This document shows positions 33,100 to 45,079 of a DNA stretch of 64,000 nt, piece after piece (position 1 is the first letter of the stretch; each line of letters begins with the position of its first letter). Source of the stretch: Diadema setosum (taxonomy: Eukaryota > Echinodermata > Echinoidea > Diadematoida > Diadematidae); assembly GCA_033980235.1 (NCBI GenBank), contig CM067062.1:17886301-17950300 (forward strand), given 5' to 3'. The notes below the pieces were generated by a model. It made no database searches. It saw only the letters and a list, made by a program, of their open reading frames with translations, and was not told the DNA's origin. The position numbers were made by a program, and so were the translations under genes.

Positions 33100-36000
33100 C
33101 AAAGAGAACACACAGATGGACAAACAGTTGAATATCATATCTATGATGACAAATGCTAGAGCACAATCACCCACTTCAAAGATTCATTTTTCCCCTATTA
33201 ATATACTAATCTTGTGTGTGATAACAGTCAATAAGCTTAAATTCTCCACAGAAATGTGAGACAAAATATATCAAAGCATGAGAAAGAGTCAGTTACATCC
33301 CACATTGGAGGAAAAAAGTTCAACTGAATGTGACAATACAAGTGATACAACTGCAATAAGTCTGGCTGTTTCATTGTAGCTGCTTTACAAATACACAGCA
33401 TATTCACACGTCATCAAGTGTAAATTAACAATAAACACTTCTTTTTTTTTGTCACTACCAAAGCAAACAACTAGCATAAAGGATCCCTCTAAACTGAAAG
33501 ATCAACACTTGAAAAAAGAGGTGTGGTACCTAAACAGAAATACTAGTTGCATTTTTGTTTTGTTTTACTTGATTAATGTTTGTTAACAGAGGAGATCATT
33601 TCAATTACAATGTGAATGCCGCACAATTGATTACATGACATCTGTGTGACATTGAGATGGTGTTTGCTAAATTAATCTCCCCAGGTTGATTTGTAAGGCA
33701 CACAACATCTTCCTGATCGATTAATGTCATTACAAGATGTGTACCTAAAAAAAAAAAAAGTGCTCTGCTACAATTTGTATGAGGGAGAGAAGAGCATGTA
33801 TTATCTTTTTTGGGGGGGGGGGGGGCATCTCAAACAGCGGAAGACAAATTACATTCAAATCAATAGGAGATGTGTTTGCTGAATGTATTGTGCCATGATT
33901 AGAAACTCTGCACGTATTAGTCACACATTAGCCGTAATTTCCCCAGACACAGCTCTTGAGTATTGACCTATACTGCCACTCGGTATGCAGTCTCTTCAAT
34001 TCAGACCCTAGCTGCAACTTATCTACAACACATGGAAATTGCATGTTTGGTAGTTGTGATTGCTTCAGAAGAACATCAGTTCTCATTTTCTTCTTTGTCA
34101 CACGTTTAATTTCTATCCACCATCTTATAGAAGAGACTGACTTTTATATATATGCAAATATTTCATATTTCCAAGCGATACGCAGTGAACTTGTAATTGT
34201 TGACACTATGTAATTAATCTCTCAGATACTAAAATAACTAACACATCACACATAAAGCATCAGTTAATTGATAATCCGAGTAAGGTAAGGACGAAGAAGT
34301 ATTGATCAGTCAGTCCAGTTAGTCAAGTCAATTACCTTAGAGTATCATCACATATTATCTACACTCAATATAGTCCTTCTATCACATACCAATCACACAC
34401 CAATAAGACTTCACACCTATTTCAGCCATATTAACAGAGGCCACTAATAGGCAATCCTGAGTCAATTATGTCTCAGTCAATAGCAGGGCAGGACACCAAC
34501 CAAACAAGAACTACCAACCCCCTCCCCTTTCCTTCTTCATCGGAGGGCATCGACCTGTTCTTGTCTGTAAAATAATGAATGAGTGGTGGTAGGAGGGGGC
34601 CGATGAATGCCCCCCCCCCCCCCCGAAGCCATACAATTCACTGACAAGAGAAAGGGAGGTATGTGCCCCAGTCCCCCATCTCCCCCCACCCCCCCCCCCC
34701 CCATCACATTATGTAGACCACAATCAGCATCCATTGTCAGCTGCTGTCAGTACGACCACAAAGCCACACCTCACTGCACTCTTCATGCCACTTTCACACA
34801 CCGTACACACAATATTTTGCAGACTACATTGTAGTGGAGTACTATGATGCCCTCCGCACAAGAGGACCCCCCACCCCACCCCACCATAAAGCATGTGATA
34901 ATCTGACAGAGATTAGGTCTCATTTCAAAATGTTTTAAATGATCCATTTACTGATTGGACTAATGCAATAACTATCAGTGTATCAATGTAGGTTTGAAAA
35001 TACTATAGCTGTTCCCTGATACTAACTTACAGGCTTATGCTATCCTTCCCAACTCTCTTTATAACATTTTGCACTCTTCCCTGCGCTGCAATAAAACAAG
35101 CTGTCTGCCAATGTAGTCGACCATCCCACCCCCCCCCCCCCCCACCACCACCACCACCACCACCAAAGCATAACACAATGGGTCTGGAAAATGCAGAACA
35201 TCCATCACCACAATTACTTGTCTACATTGATGCTCCTGCCGGGAACAATTTTCATATTCCCAAACCATCAAATGCCTCCCTTCCCCCACCCCCCTCCCCA
35301 CCAAGAAAGAGGGAGAGAGGGAGAAATAAATTGAGACAGAAGATTTAGAAGGGGGAGGGGGGAAACAGAACTAAAGCCAAATGTTGTTCTTGCCACTATC
35401 TCCAGGACCCCGGGACGCATGTAGCAATTTCACTCATAGCCGGACAGACGGGCAGCGAGTCGTCAGTCCACGGATTGGAGAAATCTTGGGGATGAGTTCA
35501 ACGCTCTCTTGTCCTGTCGGGAGGATGCGTTGCTCCAGGACAGTCAACTCTGGGGTCCCCTTTGTCATCCATCAGTCCAGAGTTTGCCCCGTGATGTCAG
35601 CAAAAACAAAAAATTTTTGCTGCCAGGACTCGGCAGCTCAAAATGTCACGCATCTCATTCAGGAAGCTGAGCACAAAGTCGTTGTCATGTTTTCCATTGT
35701 CTTCTCCTTCTTTCTTTCTTCTTCAAAAATTTTTCTCCTATGTTTCCTTCAATCTCCTCCTCCTCCTCCTTTTTATTATAGCAGAACCCAATGAAAACCT
35801 GGTCTTTGATTCTAGTTGATTTAAGAAGATCACTGACATCACAGAGTATTGTTGTGAAGCTGCACAACTTTGCCACTTGCCAAGCTAGTGATAAAAGGGA
35901 TATTATGCACAGGTAGACATCTACGAGTAAATCTATACTTGGAATACTGGTACAGTAAAATCAGATATCACTTATTCCTGACAATCAAGAAATGGACACC

Positions 36001-37840
36001 TATTGTTTCTTGTGCTGCATTCTACGTCTAATGATCCCTTTTGTTTTTTGCGTTACATCCTATGTCTAATGACCCCTTTTGTTTCTTGTGTTGCATCCTA
36101 TGTCCTAATGACACCTGACAGAAACTACTTCGGGCCACTCGATCACTTCCAAATAACATTGATATATATTCACAAGGCAAACTTTACTTCATACGTGATC
36201 ACAGAGCAATTGTTTGGCTGTGTTCACACAATAGGTGGTGTAAGAAAAAAACGTAAACATGGACATGCCAGCTGAACTGCGTGCCTGCAATACAGATTTA
36301 CAACATCATAGAGAAGCTACAAGCTGTCTGCTGAATAATACATGGAACAGCATCTTTGTTCAGTGGAACGTCAAGCTTGAGTTCCTCATATAATGTTTAT
36401 TTGGCGAGGAAAGAAATGCGAGCAAGTTGAAATGCTCATCGGCATGACATCACATGTGTACACAAGCAGATTATGACTTTCCAGTATCTCGATACAGGGC
36501 AGAATGACATTTTCGATATCATGAGGATTCATCAATGGGTTAAAAAAAAAAAAAATAGAGTATGAATAACATGTAGGCTCATGCTTTCAAGGAACATGTT
36601 TATCCACAGCACCCCTCCCAAGCTGAAAGATCAAATGTCGACTCTAACAATCAAAGAATACATGTTTGCAGACACCAATATGTCACCAGCTTTCTGAACC
36701 CCAATGTTATTGATTTCAAGTGTGTCTGAGTGGGGGGGGGGGGGGGGGTTACAATCATAAGTAAACAAATATACATAAAACTCATTATGTTCCCTATGAA
36801 TAAAGGGATTGTAGAAACAGGAAAGAGTCAACATACAACACCAGACAGAAAAAAAAAATGTAGACAGTACTGCACAAACAAGAATCCATTCTCTTTATTC
36901 CAACCCAGACAGATAAAAGAGCAAAAATACTTGTAATAAATCTGTAATAAGCAAAAAAAAAGAAAAAAAAAGACATCTTTTGTCCAACAAACTGTTCAAG
37001 CCCTTACAAACATTTTGGAACATGTGACAAGGTTCTGCACAGCACAAAATATGACGCTAGAGAAGCCTAAAATGATTTCACGATTGTGTTTAATAAATCA
37101 ACCCTATAATGATTTTTCTTTGGGGGGGGTGGGGGGTAGAGGGTATGGGGGAGGAAACTGACCCTGTCACCCCTTTAGTTACTGTCCAATCATAAATCAT
37201 GATCAACAACCATAAAACACACTGGTTCATGTCATTCCAATTCCAGATTCTGTAAATCACCAAACTGTACGCCTCTATGTTCCAGTCCCTACATAGTTAA
37301 TTAGACCTAATGCACCTGATACAAGGTCAGAGCACGAAACATTGCCATAAATTTCTCTTCCAGCTTGTAAAGACAAATTCCTTCTGGAAGATGGATTCTG
37401 TCTAACTTCCAAGCCTCCCTCTCAGGCAAAGGTCAAGATTAAGGGGGGGGGGGGGGAATGTATGTCTCAACATTGCTACATTCTTGGGGAGATGGCTGTT
37501 AATACACAAAGAAACAAAGCTGTCTTCCAATTTCCCTCTATGCATGTAGTGTGGCCAACAGGCCCAGCCCCACAACTTCCAAAGCATTGCATACAATTTC
37601 ATGCCATGTGCAATTTGGCTTTGATAAAGGTTTTTTAGGAGAAAGTGATGATATCATCATATGAAATCAAGAGGATAATGTGTATCAACAAATCAAATCA
37701 TTGTAGTATCATTAAAAAAAAAAAAAAATCTAGCAATTAGGGCATTGAGGGGGGAAGCATTTGTATTTGGTAAATCATTTACTTGAGAGAATGTAAGCTT
37801 GATATTTTGGGATATAAACCAACAGGAGAGTTGTGAGCTA
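33100..37840. other. AT-rich non-coding stretch with many poly(G)/poly(C) runs
   Basis: G or C runs of 14-17 bases lie at 33812, 34610, 34689, 35129, 36732 and 37443. A higher-GC patch at 35395-35690 has several open frames and an acceptor-like CACTATCTCCAG on the + strand. No frame has a matching donor, so I do not call an exon. The remainder is unremarkable. Confidence 0.4.
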
Positions 37841-37841
37841 T

Positions 37842-38198
37842 TTAAAGGCATAATTTACCATTTGCAGATGAAAGCATTAGTGCTTTAAAATAGTTCTAAA
37901 ATGTGAGTTAGGGATAGAAACAGCCACTGTCGAAATTTGAATCCGTATAATCGATGTTAAGTGTTGTTAAATACACAAAATGTGAACAATAGTTATAATA
38001 AAAATGTTTCCAGACTAAACCGTGTACAGTTACGGTTTATTGAGAAAAACCCTGATATCTCCTTATATTTTAGGTTTTATGGCAAATATTTCATATGGTA
38101 GGATGTTTTATGATACAACAGACCTACACATATGCATCAAATGTGATATCTTGAACATTTTTTAAATCACTGCTCCCAAAGGTAAACTGGACCTTTAA
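37842..38198. mobile_element. TTAAAGG-ended element, 357 bp
   Basis: The ends are TTAAAGGCATAATTTACC and, inverted, TTAAAGGTCCAGTTTACC. The TTAA at each end is the duplication typical of piggyBac-type insertion. The body is AT-rich and non-coding. Confidence 0.55.
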
Positions 38199-38199
38199 T

Positions 38200-40060
38200 G
38201 ACATCATCACCTATTGTAGTTTTGCATGTGAGGTTGTGACTAATAACAAGATTTGATGGAAAATACGAAAACTTCAAGTTCAATATAATTCTCTAATCTT
38301 TTCGTGTCTGTTTTAATGAAACAAAGAGCAAATGAACATTCTGCTTGACTAATTTACTCTACTTGTTAAAGCCAACATGAATACAGTCTAGAGTTACCTT
38401 TTGATAAGTATGGTACAGGGACTGTGTGTAAAGACTGGTCTTGCACATGAACTGCACTTGTTAAAGAAATTGCATCCTCAGCTTCCAGTGTACTCTTTTT
38501 CTTCAACACTGCCACAAGGGGAAAAAGGACTGCTCCAAAGTTGATTTGTCTAATTCACTTTAGATCATTAATACCCTACCACAATGCATCAGCCCACGGC
38601 TTCATTCATTTCCCCTTGCAGAGTGGTACAATGAATTAATGTTGAATACCTCCCAGCTCTGCATTCTACACGGCCCTTTACTCGTAGTGGTCATTCACCA
38701 GACAGAGGGAAAATTGCTTGCATAGAAGTGAAGCACGCTTCCAGGAAATGTTCCCACTGAATCTACGTACTGGTCAAAAGATAGATTTGCTGAAAGGAAA
38801 TTACTTGATTCCACAGTAGGTGTGCCTCAAAACTGACCAGTTTCAATATTAATTTCTTCCCTTATCACTCCTAAGAAACAAGTCCTTATATAGTACATAC
38901 ACCGTAAAAGCTGTTTAATAATATCACACTGCCATATGCACACAAGTCTTGGCCTTTTCACAATAATTTCTGCCTGGAAATCCTCCCCCCCCCCCTTACA
39001 AGAATAAGGTAAATGCATCCTTCTTCACCGCTCAGCTGACCTCGACTTGGCAATGAAATTCCTTTTGTTAAAAATCAAGTCAAATATGAGCAAGAAAATC
39101 TGACATTAGCATAGGTGGATTCACATTATTACCAACTCTTCAAATAGTAGGAAATAGATCACATATTTCTCACACACACACACACACACACACAAAACAA
39201 AGATAACTTGCTCTTCCTCTCGATACTCCAGTTAGGTTCACATGATGTTGACAATCTTCAAAGTTTGACAATTCAGTGATTAGCTTGTGTCCACATGACA
39301 CCTAATCTTTTCAACTGAACTTTTGAGGAAATTCCCATCACTTGATGATTAAAGTTTAAAACATTGTGCTAATCTTTACAATTAGGAATGTCAAATGAAC
39401 CTAATTTGCTATTATCTTCAAAGGTCGGTAGACCTGTGCACCTGAAAACAATCCCACATATGATACCCGACTACTGGCCACTGAGGCACAAATCCTCTGG
39501 CAAAACACTCTCCAAAACAAACAGCAGCTTCTGTCATTTTCGCACCTGGAGAGGAACGCTGCAAAATTACTCACTCGAAACCTTCCCATCAACCCTGTCC
39601 ATCCCCAGCACTGACCCATCGCGTCCCTATGGGTCAGGGGGTCAATGCAATTTCAGTCTAATATCAATCCTGCTTGATCCTTCCTGATAATGAGTGTGAA
39701 CGCTGCCTGAAAGTAAGGAAACACATGTCTGCCTGCATTGCGTGGTTGATATCTGGCATGAATTCAATCCCATTATAATCAATTTCACAGAATTACTAGG
39801 GCCTATATGGTTGTTTGATTAAATGGAAAGACAAAATTCTTGCTACAGGGCAGGAGGTAGTTTCAGCTTTATGATTTTCTGCCTCAGAAGAATGATCATA
39901 ACCTATGTTGAATTTATCTTTGATAAAGATAATGCAATGTCACTGCGGATGTCTTTAGAGATTACAAAAGGAACAATAAAAAAAAAGCATACAATCTGTT
40001 GCTATTTTTACATCTTTCCCGGAGAAGGAGAGTGTAGTATTCTACCATAAATTCCGGGAA
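38200..40060. other. AT-rich non-coding stretch
   Basis: It contains a (CA)n at 39175-39194 and a C run at 38985-38995. A 99-codon + frame at 39388-39687 begins with ATG but has unremarkable composition and no splice context, so I leave it uncalled. Confidence 0.35.
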
Positions 40061-40068
40061 ACAATTTC

Positions 40069-40287
40069 TCACAAAGGGCCTACATGCTTTTCATGCACTT
40101 CCACATCAACCAAGTCCCAAGTAATTCCCTGCACGACGGGTTTGCTGGCGAGCAATGCCACAAATGAGTCGCCCAGACGAAAGCTGAGCGCTAAGTCACC
40201 GAGCACCTCATCCAAACGCCGCGAGGGAATCAGCAAGAACAAAAAACACTTGTTTCCATGACAAAGATCATGTGCAATCGAGAGAGA
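40069..40287 (-). CDS. Open frame of 72 codons with protein-like composition, possible exon, product unknown
   Basis: The frame lies between a TAG (40290-40288) and a TGA (40071-40069). It includes SFRLGDSFVALLASKPVVQG followed by ITWDLVDVEVHEKH, with alternating hydrophobic and charged residues as in a folded domain. GC content is above the flanks. There is no ATG early in the frame, so it could only be an internal or terminal exon. Possible acceptors are CTATTTCTTAG at its start or CGGTGACTTAG within it, and a possible donor is CAT|GTAGGC. None is strong. I recognise no family. It could equally be a conserved non-coding block that happens to be open. Confidence 0.2.
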   Translation of the reverse strand, partial: SLSIAHDLCHGNKCFLFLLIPSRRLDEVLGDLALSFRLGDSFVALLASKPVVQGITWDLVDVEVHEKHVGPL

Positions 40288-40299
40288 CTAAGAAATAGT

Positions 40300-43200
40300 G
40301 GACAATCATGGCCTGCCAAGAACAGGAAGCGAACTGTCTTGCATTTATATAATCCATTTGTGCAGAAATTTGTGTCCTGCCAGGAATGAACATGTCACAC
40401 AAAAAAGATCCCCAGGACTATGCAAGACAGGCACATGACTGAAGCAACCTGATAGGACTCGTCTTGATCAATCTGTGTGTTTTATCTCACCTCCCCACCC
40501 CCTTTTTTTTTGTGCTAAAATTAGGCCTTTGTTGCTCATGATCTACACTTCTCATTGAAGACATACACACCAGGAGAAACAAAGAAGAAAAATATATAAA
40601 TCTGATTCCCACTGGCAGAATGTTATTTTTGGCAAAACGATTCAAACCGAGAAATGGCAAGTAGAATTCATTCCAGGTTTCTGCAAGACAGTTGCCAGAG
40701 TGTCTCCTGTTGCAGTCAATTGCAAGAAGTCTTTTTTTTTTTCAGGATGTAGGCTTGGAAACCCGAGCCGTTAAATTGATGATGAAAGGCAGCAAAATTC
40801 AGGCAACATTTCTGTGTGAAACTGTCGACGTTCAAAATTAATCTCAGCAGGACAAAAAAATGACTGAAAAATGATTGATGAAGCTTGACTTCATGATGTA
40901 CAGCATCATCATCATCAGAGCAAACCAGAGAGCATGACTTGGTTAACATGAGAAGACCCTCTCCATTCTGGGTCTGTCTTGAACCCCCACAACAAAATCA
41001 TCATATGAAGATGACGAATGGATTCAAAATGACTCTTGACGTATTCTAGATTGCATCACCTTTGGTTTTGACATTGAGCAATTACAATGTTGCATGTGAT
41101 TCCTTTAACACACTTCATTTCACAGTTCTCCCGTTGGCTCCCATGCACACACAAAAAAAATCTTGATGAGTCTTTCAGATGTGTTTAAGATGAGGCAAAA
41201 CATGAATTACTTGGTAGTGCATGAATAACTGGAATCAAACATAAACACATACATGCATGATACCATTTTATTCTGCTGCATCAAATTTGATAAAACTACC
41301 AGATCACAATCTACTCCCTTTCTGCCCACCCCAAATTGTCATCACATTGCACAAAATTAGGTGTCACAGTACTACCAGACCGCAGCCATGTAACATGGCA
41401 GTGGCCATGCATGGGTGCTTTATAGCAATGAATCCATACACCTCACTTCCCTTTTCCGGAAGGTCATTGCATCAAACTTGAGCACAAATTATAGAACTCT
41501 GGACCTCTTACAGTGACTTGGAGGTCATGTGAACCCTAGACAAAGTTGGACAAGTCTAGGTACTGTATGTACTGATGATTCATGCCAGAGGGAAAGGGGG
41601 GAGGGAGGGTGCAAAGATTCTTGGAGGATGCCCCAAACAGTCTACAGACTCCCTTCTCCCATCCCAAGTTCACCGGCAAGAGCCGATCACGTTCCGGAGC
41701 AGGAAATTCACACTGGGCCCAGAGGGGAGGGGTGATGCAAGGTCATGGTCCTCACAAGTTTTTGTGTATGTGTCAGGAGAATGACTGGAGTGATCGGACA
41801 ATGCGTTTTTCCTCTAGTCATTGTCAGCTACACCTAGAGACTTCATGGCCAGCTCTTACTGGCAGGAATGAAATAATAGCCTACCTCGCAGCGAAGCACA
41901 GGCAGATTGACACTCGCATTCTCAAATTATATGAGTAGTTTCTATCTCTGTCTTTAATTGGAGCAGAGGGTGCATTATCTGGCTACGCATCCTTACCAAT
42001 CGCTTTCAAATCATTATGGCATATAATAATGCTATCTTGTAGAAAGTGAAAGCATATCTCTCAAGATCTTGCCTCCCTACTCGAGGCAAAAATAAAAACA
42101 AAAGAATTGACTCATCTTCTTCAAGTCAAAACTGAATTTGTTTCCTCTTGCAACGTGTGAGAGGCATTAATTATCTATAAATGCCAGTCTTTTTTGGTAA
42201 ATGACTTCGAAAAGTACTCCAAAGTGGTGCTAGAGTGACTGAATACGGTTGTAAATTTAGTGTCACCATTCTCATGACAACTCCTTTGAATTTCAGACAT
42301 TTCCTCACTTAAGTTCATCAGCTTAATCAACTCCAAAGCCCCACATGTACATCTTTCTCCTCGAAATGTCTCAACGCTAACCTCCATTATGAAACCTTAG
42401 CAGCGAAAAACCCAACTCGGGGAGATTCAGACCCTAGTCCCCCATACAATGCAACACACCAGCGAGGAGGCGTACGTCCAATACACCGCCCCTTGGAAGG
42501 TGTTTTCTTTCGGTAATAATCCTCTGAAATCTTTGAAAAGCCAGTCGAAACCTCCTCCATTCCTTTGTCAACGCTTTTGGTATCTACAAAATGGCAAAAG
42601 TCTATCTGCCTTTTCAACCACTCATCGCCTTTAAGCATATTATCTACGGATGAGGAACTCTGAATACTGGATAGAGGGATCTGGACATTAATCTTCTAGT
42701 AGGTTTGACAGAAACCTCTTTGGGGTCAACAAAAAGATTCTCTTCCAGGACAATTTCCTCATGTCTCATCCAGCTGGGAATATGTCAACACATCCAGTGT
42801 TTACTTCTCTCCCTGATAATTACTTTCGGACAGGAATCATCAACACAAATAAGCAGCTTATATTTCAGACTCTGTATCTTCTCAAGAGAAATGTACTAAT
42901 TGTATGAAAGTGAAATGTTTTTTTATAAAAAATAAAAATATATATATATATAACATAATTCTGTTTTGATATAAATGCAAAAATTATAAAATCATCACTT
43001 GATATATTACATGGAAAAAAGAAACAAACACAATCTCTAAATCATGTCCATACACTAGAGCTAACAGCCGATACTAACACAGAAAACCCTAGTTCGTCAT
43101 AAACTAGCAAACACCATGGAGTCATTAACAACACGCTGTTTGATGTCTACATCTATGCCAGATAGCTCTGATCTCTCCTTTCCTCACTTTTTTTTCCACC
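40300..43200. other. AT-rich non-coding stretch
   Basis: It includes a moderately GC-rich patch at 41540-41840 with overlapping 68-118 codon frames on the + strand that do not look coding, and (AT)n near 42940. Nothing else was recognised. Confidence 0.35.
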
Positions 43201-43217
43201 CAATGGGGTTCACACAA

Positions 43218-44001
43218 GTTACGTTCAGACGGCAGGCCCTAACCTCGAGGTTAGGAAACCTCGAGGTTTAGCTCTTGCCCCCTAACTACGACGTGTGTCC
43301 ACACGACAAATCTTAACCTCGAGGTTACGAAACTTCAAGGTTAAGCTTCTGCCCCCCCCCCCCGTAACTACGAGTGGGTCCCACTCGATGCTAAAACCAC
43401 AAAACCGGAAGTTTCAGCCCACATACTGCTAACAAGACGTCTATTTATTCTTTAGTCCAACCCTGTCGGACTTGCTTACAGGTACTATTTTTCTCTGTCA
43501 TGGTATGCAGAGATAGCACTGCACTGATGACTTTATGCCTTTATGAAGATATTCGTCGAAAACATTTTTTTTTTCTTAGCGTCGGAGAAGAATATAGAAT
43601 ACAGTAGCGAGTTCGACGTGTTCAGTTTCAGAGATCAAGCGCATGGGAAGAAAAGATGATGTTGTGTCGTGCGTCATAGGTTTTTCACGTGTAGTGTATT
43701 TGTGGTGTACGTTTGGGAGGTTGACCCGGAAGCAGAGGGAAATTGTGGGGGCTGGAGTTTACGGCGAGGTCACTCTTAACTTCGAGTTCGTTGTTTTTTG
43801 TGTCCACACGGTGCGTAACTACGAGTGGGGACCCCCCGCGGCTCGTGGTTAGAGCGCTAACCATAAGATTTCTCGTGGCTCGAAACATCGAGCAAACCTC
43901 GAGGTTTGCTAACTACGAGTGCGTCTTCACGGTCCCTAACTACAAGCTCTAACCTCGAAGTTTCCTAACTTCGAGGTTAAGGGCTCCCGTCTGAACGTAA
44001 C
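43218..44001. mobile_element. TIR element built on iterated AACCTCGAGGTT palindromes, 784 bp
   Basis: The left end GTTACGTTCAGACGGCAGGC and the inverted right end GTTACGTTCAGACGGGAGCC match at 17 of 20 positions. AACCTCGAGGTT or one-base variants occur at least five times, clustered in both ends, together with repeated GTAACTACGAGTGGG. A unique middle (about 43380-43800) separates the word-rich arms. No transposase frame is seen, so the element is non-autonomous. Confidence 0.7.
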
Positions 44002-44519
44002 TACAGGTAGCTGTGGAAACACAACAGCTCCATCTAATCAGTCAAGGGCAAAGTGAGGTATTTCCATGGTAACCAGAGAGGGCATCCGGAGAACAGAAAT
44101 CAGTTCCCTGTGACTCTGATGCTGCAGTTTGAAATATAAACCTATCACTGTGTGCTTTTCATGGTCTGTATTTCTCACAAGGGTGCAATCTGCTCACATT
44201 TTCTAAAATGGCCCAAACCTACCATCTTAACCTTGAGGTTACTGCTTTTATAGTTCTACATCACATCCACAATAGATGTTTTCCTTACAGCTGTTATGAC
44301 TGCAAATTGATTAGCTACTATTTTTACAGCTCTGCAATAATAAAATGTTACAAAACATTTTGGCAGTTGTATAGCACTTGGAAATATAAGCACCAATTCT
44401 TAGAATATGAAACTCAAGAGGTTTCCTCGAGGTTCAACAAGAGAATTCATCTAGTATTAACAATGAGATCATTTGGGTGTAACGGCAAATAAGTCCTTAA
44501 AAAAAAAATGTGGAAGGCC

Positions 44520-44690
44520 TGGGGCCCATTCCAAAAATATATTTGCAATCGATATTAATTTCTAATATTTGCGGTTACCACAGAAACACCTGAAGCACTC
44601 AGGGCTGATTGGTTGTTTGGGGGCCACTGCCATGGCAACCGCAATTACCGCCACTTGACGGCGGCAATCGCAGACGTCTCAATGAAACCA
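44520..44690. repeat. Possible GGGCCC-type short element with X-box-like palindrome
   Basis: TGGGGCCCATTCCAAAAATAT resembles the ends of the elements at 51251 and 60216. The segment includes TGCCATGGCAACCGC and inverted pairs such as TGCAATCGAT. A matching opposite end is not evident, so the boundaries are uncertain. Confidence 0.3.
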
Positions 44691-44989
44691 ATCCACCACA
44701 GCGGACCCAGTTTTGCACATGACATTTGAGAAGATGCGTACATTCGACAATAGATGGAAAGTTGTGACGCTGTTAAAAGAACAAGAGGGGAGCCTTAAAC
44801 TGGACAGAGTCAAGAACAGAAGGGACATTGGGAGAGGGGGAGGAGTGGATGGATGAACCCATTCGGCTGGGAATGGGGAGCACAAAAGCAGATCATAGGG
44901 GGGAAAGGAGACAGAAGAGCAAACATTGATTACTATCCACAAGTGGCCTAGAGTTGCTGTCAAACAGCCATCCGTCAAACATCACTCAC

Positions 44990-45071
44990 TGTCGAACGCC
45001 CAGTCTTTCATCACCAGTTTGCACAGCTCTCGCAGCACACAAAGGTAGGTCATGATTGCTACCAGGTTCAC
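44990..45071 (-). CDS. Candidate internal exon, 82 bp, product unknown
   Basis: On the minus strand the block runs from a possible acceptor (GATTGTGATGAAG) to a strong donor (GACA|GTGAGT). One open frame reads VNLVAIMTYLCVLRELCKLV followed by MKDWAFD, a convincing amphipathic-helix pattern. The upstream sequence is T/G-rich rather than clearly pyrimidine-rich, and a second frame is open across the adjacent (GAT)n tract. The + strand also shows AAAG|GTAGGT here, which is simply the complement of this frame. I cannot name a family. Confidence 0.3.
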
Positions 45072-45079
45072 CTTCATCA

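Noticed and set aside
35381..35794. 137-codon plus frame, and a 43-codon minus frame MTKGTPELTVLEQRILPTGQ...
   Set aside because: GC-rich patch with an acceptor-like site on the + strand but no donor; the minus frame has poor start context and no splice sites. Not enough to call an exon.
39388..39687. 99-codon ATG frame on the + strand
   Set aside because: Composition is unremarkable and there is no promoter, splice or family evidence.
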